NCBI RefSeq assembly: GCF_011762045.1
Contig: NZ_JAASQS010000009.1
Span: 124,001-188,000 of the forward strand
Length of the DNA: 64,000 bases
DNA from: Rhizomicrobium electricum
Lineage (GTDB): Bacteria > Pseudomonadota > Alphaproteobacteria > Micropepsales > Micropepsaceae
Direction of reading: 5' to 3'
Positions 1 through 6,441 of the stretch are shown piece by piece (the first letter of the stretch is position 1; each line of letters begins with the position of its first letter). Made by a program: the position numbers and the translations under genes. The notes beneath the pieces are model-generated. The model made no database searches, was not told the DNA's origin, and saw nothing but the letters and a program-made list of their open reading frames with translations.

Positions 1-375
1 CTGCGCCTCGATTACCGTCTCTATTGGCAGGACCCCGAACCGTTCTTGCCGAAAGGGATTGCGCATGTGGTGGCGACGCGCCGCGGTCGCGCCGGCATCG
101 CGGGCTCGCAAGGCCTGCCGGGATACAAGTTCGCCATCGATTTCGAAGGCGGCCCTCTCTCGGATATGCCGCAGCGCTACGACTTGAAGCCGATCGTGAC
201 GCTGTCGCGCGGGCGCGTCACCAGTGCCTATTCGCTCAAGGTCGTTGGGACGCGACGCTGGCGGGCGGTGTTCGACGCGGTCTTCGACGGACGGGATCCG
301 GTCAATTTGCGGTGCGTGTTGCAGCAGAACGGCAAGCCGCTCACCGAAACCTGGATGTATCAGCTTTTCCCGTAA
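1..375 (+). CDS. periplasmic glucan biosynthesis protein, OpgG/OpgD (MdoG) family, C-terminal part
   Basis: Only the last 124 codons are present; the frame is open at base 1 and ends TAA at 373-375. The visible part reads RLDYRLYWQDPEPF near the edge, then HVVATRRGRAG and FAIDFEGGPL, which are recognisable C-terminal landmarks of the MdoG/OpgG family. Family members are exported to the periplasm and are needed to make or branch osmoregulated periplasmic glucans. I cannot tell OpgG from OpgD without the N-terminus (signal peptide type, glycan-binding face). The gene converges on the polysaccharide deacetylase gene with an 18-base gap and no obvious terminator between them. Confidence 0.85.
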   Translation: MRLDYRLYWQDPEPFLPKGIAHVVATRRGRAGIAGSQGLPGYKFAIDFEGGPLSDMPQRYDLKPIVTLSRGRVTSAYSLKVVGTRRWRAVFDAVFDGRDPVNLRCVLQQNGKPLTETWMYQLFP

Positions 376-393
376 GCGGCGCGATGGGCTCCG

Positions 394-1251
394 CTACTTG
401 ACGTCTTCGTTGCGGACCAGCGTCATTGTGGGGCTGCCGATGTCGCGCGAAGCAATCGCGGGCGCGTTCTGCGGCGTCTCGTACTGCCGGTATTCCGGCA
501 CTTCGTCGAGGCGCACGAAGCGATAGCCCTCTTCCGTCATCGCGGCGACGATGGTGGCGCTCAGTTCTGCCGACTTCGCATAGAGCGAATGGATCAACAC
601 GACGCCGCCGTCGGAGCGGCGGATTTCGCGCAAGTAGCCCTTGGCGCAGGTTTGCGCCGTCCATTTGTGTCGCCAGCAATCCCAGTCGGCGGCGCTCATC
701 ACGTAGCCGTCGCGCATCGAGATCTGTCCGCCGATATCCCAATAGATCGGGCCGACATAGTTGCGCAGCACCGGATCGGAATTGAGGATTTTCGCATGCG
801 CCGCACGCCAGTAGCCGTAGGGAGCGCGGAAGTAGAACTTGTCGCCCGGTTTCATGAAGGGAGCGATCTGGTCGTGCGTGATGCGGATCTGGTCGATCAG
901 CCGCTCCGGAACGGCATCGAAAGAACTGCGCAGCATGGGATGCGTTGCGCTGTGATTGGCGAGCAGATGACCTTCGTTCGTGATGCGCGCCAGTGTGGCG
1001 TGATGGGTCTTGGCAGTGCTGCCGACGACGAAGAAGGTCGCGTGCACATTGTTCGCCTTGAGGGCATCAAGCACTTCGGGCGTATGACCGGCAGGACCGT
1101 CGTCGAAGGTCAGCGCGATCGTGTGCGCCTCGCGCAAACCCGAATAGAAGATGCTCGAACTCTTGAACCAAGCAACCTGGTCGTCGCTGGCGAGAGCCGC
1201 GCCGAACGCCATCACAACCGCTACGACGGCACCAACGGTCGACAGCCTCAT
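394..1251 (-). CDS. secreted polysaccharide deacetylase (NodB domain)
   Basis: A 285-residue carbohydrate esterase family 4-type protein. Residues 1-21 form a signal peptide ending near ALA. The NodB motifs are in order: TFDDGP (Asp50, Asp51), HSATH (metal-binding His100 and His104), FRAPYG, and the late GGVVLIHS motif that supplies the catalytic His. Such enzymes remove N-acetyl groups from chitin-like, peptidoglycan or exopolysaccharide chains; the substrate cannot be read from the sequence. The ATG at 1251 was chosen because it places the hydrophobic stretch directly at the N-terminus; a GTG six codons upstream (1269) is also in frame. It lies beside a CapA-like gene on the same strand, so a cell-surface polymer role is likely. 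Confidence 0.85.
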   Translation of the reverse strand: MRLSTVGAVVAVVMAFGAALASDDQVAWFKSSSIFYSGLREAHTIALTFDDGPAGHTPEVLDALKANNVHATFFVVGSTAKTHHATLARITNEGHLLANHSATHPMLRSSFDAVPERLIDQIRITHDQIAPFMKPGDKFYFRAPYGYWRAAHAKILNSDPVLRNYVGPIYWDIGGQISMRDGYVMSAADWDCWRHKWTAQTCAKGYLREIRRSDGGVVLIHSLYAKSAELSATIVAAMTEEGYRFVRLDEVPEYRQYETPQNAPAIASRDIGSPTMTLVRNEDVK

Positions 1252-1344
1252 GGCCCCCGCACACCCCACAATCCAGGCGGAAGTTTACGGGCGGCACAAC
1301 GCCAGAGCAAGGGCCACCCCGGCATGCTTAACGCCGGTCAGGCC

Positions 1345-2601
1345 TCATTTGGCCGCAGTTTCCGGCGAAAAAACCGATCCCCGGACCTTGCCCTCGGCCG
1401 CGTGCGCAAGCACCGCACCGGTATCGGGGAAGTCGCCGCGCGTCAGATGATAGACATAGCGGGCCGCCTCATCGGCAGGATCGAGCCGCGGCACCCCGGT
1501 GCCGGTCTGGCGGGTCGAGTGAATGGTGAGGCCGGCAATGGTGCCGTCCGGTGCCAGCCAGGCTTCGATCACCGGGCCGAGCCCCCGCACCTCGGTCACC
1601 GACACGCCATCGTAGGTCCAGAAGTTGCCCAGGCTGTAGGCGACGAGATGGCCGCGATAGATTTCCATCGCGCGTGGCACATGTGGCCCCGAGCCGATCA
1701 CGATGTCGGCGCCCGCCTCGATTACGGCGTGGGAAAACCCGATCACGTCGCCGCGGTCTTCGCCGGCGAATTCCTCGTGGCCTTGCGGAATATGCGCGTG
1801 GTCCCAGCCTTCGCCGCCGCCGTGGAACCAGACGATCACGACCGCATGCGTCTTCTTCAAGGCGCGGACCGCATCGGCGGCCTCGCCGATCGCGTTGATA
1901 TCGAGCGTACCGTCGTTGGGTGCAAAGCCGATCACAGCGGCCTGCCGCCCGTCTCGCAAAGCGATCGTGGTGTACCGCGCACCGTCCTGATCGAGCCCGG
2001 CGAAGCCGATACCGCGCCTTTTCAGTTCGGCAATAGTAGTTGTACGACCGGGAACGCCGTGATCGCCGCTGTGATTGTTGGCAAGATTGACGGCGGAAAG
2101 GCGCAGCGATGCCAGAACGTCGGCATAGTATTGGGGGCTGCGGAAGGAATAACACCGCTTGCAACCGCTTTTGGTGCTGGGCTCGGCACCGTCATACAGC
2201 ACGCCTTCGAGGTTGACGAACGCGAGATCGGCGCGGCGAAAGACAGTGGCCAGATCGGGCCCGATCAAGGCTGCAGCATCCACGCCGGGCACGATCGCCG
2301 GATTGAGGCCAATATCGCTGGCGCCCATCATCACGTCGCCGGCGGCCGCGATATTGATGAGTTGCGGGTCGCCCGGCTTGTACCGCTCGGAAAACCAGAG
2401 CTGCGTTTCCGGCGGTGGCGCCACTTCAGCCAGGATAGCGGCCTTCAAGGCGGGCGGCGGACCGTAGGAGATGGCTTGGTAATGCGCCTGCACGACCGAG
2501 GAGGTGGTTAGCACAACGAGACAGGCAAGAAAGATCGTCGTCGCCACCGCCGAACACCGGCCGGCAACGCAGTCGAGATCGAACCCGCACCGGTATCCCA
2601 T
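1345..2601 (-). CDS. CapA-family (poly-gamma-glutamate type) metallophosphatase-like protein
   Basis: A 418-residue protein with a signal anchor around residues 18-39 and a CapA domain from about residue 80. Conserved calcineurin-fold-like motifs can be read: AAGDVMMG, FVNLEG, NLANNHSGDHG, WFHGGGEGWDH and IGSGPHVPRAMEI. CapA proteins accompany poly-gamma-glutamate capsule systems in Gram-positive bacteria, but stand-alone homologues are widespread in proteobacteria and their reaction is not established. No capB or capC is visible here. Read downstream is the deacetylase gene, separated by 93 bases, so the two may be co-transcribed. The exact role is inferred only from the domain. Confidence 0.8.
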   Translation of the reverse strand: MGYRCGFDLDCVAGRCSAVATTIFLACLVVLTTSSVVQAHYQAISYGPPPALKAAILAEVAPPPETQLWFSERYKPGDPQLINIAAAGDVMMGASDIGLNPAIVPGVDAAALIGPDLATVFRRADLAFVNLEGVLYDGAEPSTKSGCKRCYSFRSPQYYADVLASLRLSAVNLANNHSGDHGVPGRTTTIAELKRRGIGFAGLDQDGARYTTIALRDGRQAAVIGFAPNDGTLDINAIGEAADAVRALKKTHAVVIVWFHGGGEGWDHAHIPQGHEEFAGEDRGDVIGFSHAVIEAGADIVIGSGPHVPRAMEIYRGHLVAYSLGNFWTYDGVSVTEVRGLGPVIEAWLAPDGTIAGLTIHSTRQTGTGVPRLDPADEAARYVYHLTRGDFPDTGAVLAHAAEGKVRGSVFSPETAAK

Positions 2602-2715
2602 ACCCCCGTCCCCTGGCGGCGATTGTAGCCGACGGTCGCGTCAAGTCGAGAGCTCTGACGTGGAACTACGGCGCCCGCTCGGTAGTTAATCCGGCGCAAG
2701 AGCGCGGTGGTTGAT

Positions 2716-3294
2716 ATGCGGGCCTCGGCCAGGACAGTGGGAGCAGCGACTTTCGGCTTCCTGGCTTGCGCCGGCTGCGCCATGGCCCAAGGGTATGTGC
2801 AAGGTTCGGCGGGCGGTTCTTGGATGACGTGGCTCGATGTCGGAGGCGTCGGCTACAAGCTCAATACCGGTTTCAATATCGGCGTATCCGGCGGCATCAA
2901 CCTCGTCGACCTGATCGGTCCGTCGTGGGATTTGCGCGGCGACATCATGCATTCGCAAAACCAGTACGAATGCTGCACGGCCCACCTCGGTGGCACCAGC
3001 GTGATGGCGAACCTGATCTATCACATTGACCTCGGCATGCGCCTGAAGCCGTATATCGGCGCAGGCCTCGGTGCGGTGGCGATCAATTTCGGCAACGCCA
3101 CGACAGGTCCGCACGAGACGCGCACCAAGTTCGGCTATCAGGCCCTTGCCGGGATCGAGTATCCGCTGGCGGGAAAGCTGTCGGCATTCGGCGAATACCG
3201 CTACATCGACGCCGGTCACACCGACTTCAGCATCGTGGGACCGGTCGAATACCGGACGCACAACGTGATGATCGGTCTGAAGTTGAGCCTCTAG
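2716..3294 (+). CDS. outer-membrane beta-barrel (porin/OmpA-barrel-like) protein
   Basis: A 192-residue protein with a signal peptide (about residues 1-25, ending AMA before QGYVQGSAG). The rest has the pattern of a small eight-stranded barrel: alternating hydrophobic residues, a central PYIGAGLGAVAINFG segment and a late GEYRYIDAG segment, ending with aromatic/hydrophobic alternation NVMIGLKLSL. These are typical of the outer-membrane protein beta-barrel domain common in Alphaproteobacteria. An unusual Cys-Cys pair occurs in YECCTAH in a likely surface loop. GTG at 2707 is an alternative start; ATG 2716 fits the signal peptide better. No ligand can be inferred. Confidence 0.75.
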   Translation: MRASARTVGAATFGFLACAGCAMAQGYVQGSAGGSWMTWLDVGGVGYKLNTGFNIGVSGGINLVDLIGPSWDLRGDIMHSQNQYECCTAHLGGTSVMANLIYHIDLGMRLKPYIGAGLGAVAINFGNATTGPHETRTKFGYQALAGIEYPLAGKLSAFGEYRYIDAGHTDFSIVGPVEYRTHNVMIGLKLSL

Positions 3295-3422
3295 ACCTGC
3301 TCTCTTCGTCTTAGGACATGTTGGGGGCCGCGTGTACAAGAACGCGCTTTCACTGCTCCGATCCTGTCAATTTTCCTGACACCGGCGCCACGAAAATGCT
3401 GCAAAAGTGCGGCGTTTCCTTG

Positions 3423-3438
3423 TGGTCTGGGACTTGCA
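3423..3438 (+). promoter_or_regulatory. putative sigma-54 (-24/-12) promoter of the PEP-CTERM protease gene
   Basis: TGGTCTGGGACTTGCA matches the sigma-54 layout TGG-N3-G-N4-TTGCA with the invariant GG and GC exactly ten bases apart. It ends 37 bases before the protease ATG, giving a predicted leader of about 27 bases. A short inverted repeat, TGTCA at 3365-3369 and TGACA at 3377-3381, lies about 45 bases upstream where an enhancer-binding activator could sit. PEP-CTERM genes in other proteobacteria have been linked to RpoN and PrsK/PrsR; that link is background knowledge, the site itself is what is seen here. Confidence 0.5.
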
Positions 3439-3475
3439 CTTCGATCAACTCTGCATTGAAAGAGCGAGGGGTCTC

Positions 3476-4717
3476 ATGAAGAAATCTGCACTATTGTGTG
3501 CCGTTGCCGTTGGGGTACTTCTGACTGCCGCAGCGTCGGCCAGTCCGGTGAAAGTGAATACCTTCAAGCCGCAGCCGTTGCTGTCGCTTTCCACGCAGCC
3601 CGATCTTCTTAATCCGAACGGGACCGTGAACAAGTCGAGTCCGTATCTGGCGGGTGTTGGCGGGACGGCTGCTTATACCGGTGTCGGCACCATCCAGATC
3701 AAAAGCGAAAAGAGCGGCGCTGGTGCGTTTTATTGCACCGGCTCGATGATTTCTCCGACGCTCGTCCTGACCGCCGCGCATTGCGTCAACAATCCCGAGA
3801 TCGGCCGCATCAAGCAGATGCAGTTTGCCGTCCCGAACGGGCGTCCGTTGTTTGGCGCCAGCCCGGCCCCCAATACCGGTCCGCTGGCGGTCAGCGTCGG
3901 CGGTGCGTTCACCACCTTGCCGGGCTGGAATTTTTCCACACTTGGTGAGGACCTGGCGGTGGTGAAACTCGATGCCCCAATCACCGGCGTCGAAACCTAC
4001 AGCATCTATCGCGGCGATCCGCTCGGACATCAGACGACTATCGTCGGCACAGGAACCGCCGGTTGGGGCAGCGTCGGCGTCGATAGCGAGACCGGTTACG
4101 CCGGAGGCCTGTTCGATCTGCGCAAGCGCGTCGGCGACAACATCTTCGAACTCTACGCGACACCGTTCTTCGAGGCGATCGCAGCGCATTTCGGCATCAA
4201 TGAAATCCCCACCGGGCCGAGCAATGGCGTCATCATGTACGACTTCGACAGCGGCCTTGCGGCCAATGACGTCTTCGGCCAGCTTTGCTCGTTTGCCGAT
4301 CCGGCGCTGAAGAGCCTCTGCGTCACGCAAACCGGACTTCCCAATGAGGTCGGTGCCGCGCCGGGCGACTCCGGCGGGCCGCTGTTCATCGGCGACCAGA
4401 TCGCCGGCATCACGTCTTGGGGACAAACCGGCGCCATCCTGAGCTTCGACGGCACCTATATTTATTGCGGAGGCCCGCATGACATCGACGTGTCGGTAAA
4501 CGTCGATAACGGCTCCTGCACAGATTCCAGCTTTGGCGAATTCAACGGCGCGACCAATGTGTCCGCCTTCCAAAGCTGGGTCGATGCCGTGCTGGCCGGA
4601 AAGGTCGAGTTCGAGCGGGTGCCCGAGCCCGCCACTCTCGCCCTCGTCCTGGGCGGATTGGCCGGGCTCGTACGCCGCCGTCGGGCTCAGCCGAGCACGG
4701 GCTCCAAAGCCGGATAG
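3476..4717 (+). CDS. secreted trypsin-like serine protease with PEP-CTERM sorting signal
   Basis: A 413-residue protein. Residues 1-23 are a signal peptide. The chymotrypsin-fold triad is visible: His in VLTAAHC, Asp in LGEDLAVVKLD, and Ser in APGDSGGPLF. A cysteine upstream (AFYCTGSM) probably pairs with the one after the catalytic His. The C-terminus is a complete PEP-CTERM signal: VPEPATLALVLGGLAGLV followed by RRRR, the substrate of an exosortase (EpsH/XrtA type) not found in this window. ATG 3476 is preceded by GAGCGAGGGG. Its 3' end overlaps the convergent old-yellow-enzyme gene by 31 bases. Expression is probably sigma-54 dependent (see the site just upstream). Confidence 0.9.
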   Translation: MKKSALLCAVAVGVLLTAAASASPVKVNTFKPQPLLSLSTQPDLLNPNGTVNKSSPYLAGVGGTAAYTGVGTIQIKSEKSGAGAFYCTGSMISPTLVLTAAHCVNNPEIGRIKQMQFAVPNGRPLFGASPAPNTGPLAVSVGGAFTTLPGWNFSTLGEDLAVVKLDAPITGVETYSIYRGDPLGHQTTIVGTGTAGWGSVGVDSETGYAGGLFDLRKRVGDNIFELYATPFFEAIAAHFGINEIPTGPSNGVIMYDFDSGLAANDVFGQLCSFADPALKSLCVTQTGLPNEVGAAPGDSGGPLFIGDQIAGITSWGQTGAILSFDGTYIYCGGPHDIDVSVNVDNGSCTDSSFGEFNGATNVSAFQSWVDAVLAGKVEFERVPEPATLALVLGGLAGLVRRRRAQPSTGSKAG

Positions 4718-5754
4718 TCGGTATAGCCTTCCGCGCCGGGCGCATAGAACGTTGCTGCGTTCCATTCGTTCAACGGCGCCCCGGTGCGGAAGCGCTCGAC
4801 CAGATCCGGATTGGCGATGATGAGCTTGCCAAACGCCACCGCGTCCGCAATGCCGTCCTTCAGCGCCCGTTCGGCGCTCGCCTTGTCGAAGCCTTCGTTG
4901 ACGATATAGACGCCGCCGAATTCATCCTTCAGCCGCGGGCCGATAGAATCGTCCTTGCGGGCCTCACGGGCGCAGAGGAACGCGAGTCCGCGCTTGCGGG
5001 CTTCGCGGGCGACATAGCTGAAGGTGGCGAGCCGGTCGGAATCGCCCATGTCGTGGCTGTCGGCGCGCGGTGCGAGATGCAGACCGACGCGATCGGCGCC
5101 CCATACTTCGGCCGCCGCATCGACGGCTTCGAGCATCAGACGGGCGCGGTTCTCGATCGAGCCGCCGTATTTGTCTGTGCGCTTGTTGGTCGTGTCCTGC
5201 AGGAATTGGTCGAGCAGATAGCCGTTGGCGCCGTGCAGTTCGACACCGTCAAAACCCGCTTTCTTGGCGTTTTCGGCACCCTTCTTATAGGCTGCGATCA
5301 CGCCGGGAATTTCATCCAGTTCGAGTGCGCGTGGCGTTACATAAGCTTTCTCCGGCCGCACCAGGCTGACATGGCCTTTCGGTTGGACCGCACTCGCCGA
5401 CACCGGCGTGGCACCGTTCAAATAAAGCGGATCGGAAATCCGACCGACGTGCCAGAGTTGCAATACGATCCGGCCGCCAGCCTCGTGTACGGCTTTGGTC
5501 ACCTGCTTCCAGCCTTCGGTCTGTTCGTCGCTCCAGATGCCCGGTGTACGCGGATATCCAACGCCCATGGGATCGACGCTGGTCGCTTCGGTGATGATCA
5601 AACCGGCGGATGCTCGCTGCCGGTAGTACTCGGCCATAAGCGGCACGGGAACGCGGCCATCCGGTGTCGCGCGGGTGCGCGTCAGCGGAGCCATGACGAT
5701 TCGATTGGGCAATTCGAGAGCACCCGCCTTCAGCGGATCGAACAATGATGGCAT
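4687..5754 (-). CDS. old yellow enzyme / alkene reductase (NADH:flavin oxidoreductase)
   Basis: A 355-residue cytoplasmic FMN enzyme of the old yellow enzyme family, which reduces activated C=C bonds, nitro compounds and quinones with NAD(P)H. Seen motifs: MAPLTRTRA at the N-terminal strand, a substrate-binding HGANGYLLDQFLQD segment that is very characteristic of class I members such as NemA, TDKYGGSIENR, and a late phosphate-binding region with ADAVAFGKLIIANPD. The ATG at 5754 starts the family's usual MPSLFDPLKAG; a longer reading frame upstream is not needed. Length matches the family. It stands alone, with the protease gene overlapping its 3' end. No TetR/NemR repressor gene is adjacent. 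Confidence 0.88.
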   Translation of the reverse strand: MPSLFDPLKAGALELPNRIVMAPLTRTRATPDGRVPVPLMAEYYRQRASAGLIITEATSVDPMGVGYPRTPGIWSDEQTEGWKQVTKAVHEAGGRIVLQLWHVGRISDPLYLNGATPVSASAVQPKGHVSLVRPEKAYVTPRALELDEIPGVIAAYKKGAENAKKAGFDGVELHGANGYLLDQFLQDTTNKRTDKYGGSIENRARLMLEAVDAAAEVWGADRVGLHLAPRADSHDMGDSDRLATFSYVAREARKRGLAFLCAREARKDDSIGPRLKDEFGGVYIVNEGFDKASAERALKDGIADAVAFGKLIIANPDLVERFRTGAPLNEWNAATFYAPGAEGYTDYPALEPVLG

Positions 5755-5825
5755 GAAAACCTCGGGGTAGAAGGCTGCCCGGAAGAGATAGGAACCGTCA
5801 TCCTGTCCTGCAAGCACTGCATGCA

Positions 5826-5857
5826 AAAACACCCTGCCCTCAGGGACAGGGTGTTTT
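5826..5857 (-). terminator. intrinsic terminator for the glycine-zipper gene
   Basis: Arms AAAACACCCTG (5826-5836) and CAGGGTGTTTT (5847-5857) pair perfectly around a ten-base loop. On the minus strand the stem is followed by five T residues, the expected layout for transcripts arriving from the gene that ends at 5888. The A-rich other side means it could also act on plus-strand transcripts. Confidence 0.75.
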
Positions 5858-5887
5858 CCATAACTTTACTATGGGTAATCGTTTTTT

Positions 5888-6250
5888 CTAGTCGCGGTAA
5901 TCGCGATCCCGGCGGTCGTAGTCGCGGCGGCGTTCACGGCGATCTTCGTAAACCCGCTCGCCGTGCCTATTATACCAGTAGTAGCGGTGGTGGTGCCGGT
6001 CGTAATGGCGCCCCCGATCGCAATCGATATCACGAGCGATCGCATTGCCCGCGAAACCGCCCGCCACAGCTCCGCCGACCGTCCCCAAGGCGCTGCCGCC
6101 GGAAACGGCATTGCCGATCAGACCGCCACCGACTGCACCGATAATGCTGCCGCCCGCATGGCTGCGACCACTGCATCCGTCGGCCCAGGCGGACGAATTC
6201 ATCACGCCGAAGGCGAAAAGCGCCGACACAACCAGCACTGCTTTGCGCAT
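5888..6250 (-). CDS. glycine-zipper 2TM-domain protein (17 kDa antigen-like)
   Basis: A 120-residue exported protein. Residues 1-23 are a signal peptide (cleavage likely after AWA). Residues 30-72 hold a glycine zipper, GGSIIGAVGGGLIGNAVSGG followed by GTVGGAVAGGFAGNAIA, the two-helix motif of the Rickettsia 17 kDa surface antigen family. The C-terminal half is very rich in Arg, Asp, His and Tyr (RHYDRHHHRYYWYNR, then repeated RRD/DYR), giving a charged, probably periplasm-facing tail. The start has a good Shine-Dalgarno (AAGGAGCTAACTC before ATG). Function of this family is unknown; insertion in or tethering to the envelope is likely. Confidence 0.8.
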   Translation of the reverse strand: MRKAVLVVSALFAFGVMNSSAWADGCSGRSHAGGSIIGAVGGGLIGNAVSGGSALGTVGGAVAGGFAGNAIARDIDCDRGRHYDRHHHRYYWYNRHGERVYEDRRERRRDYDRRDRDYRD

Positions 6251-6441
6251 GAGTTAGCTCCTTCAAATGCTGTCACGAGCATTATCGACAAAATGGACGC
6301 GACCGTGGCCGGTTGCTGTAGCATTCCTGTGACTGCGCCTCTTGAGAGACACAGAACGGCCGCAAAATCGGCCGCATGGCTCCGCGGCAGCAAGCCGAAA
6401 CTACACCGGTGTGAAGTCATGCAAGCACTGCGTGAAGATCG

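Noticed and set aside
589-2511. Open frame of 640 codons on the plus strand
   Set aside because: Antisense to the deacetylase and CapA genes with conserved motifs.
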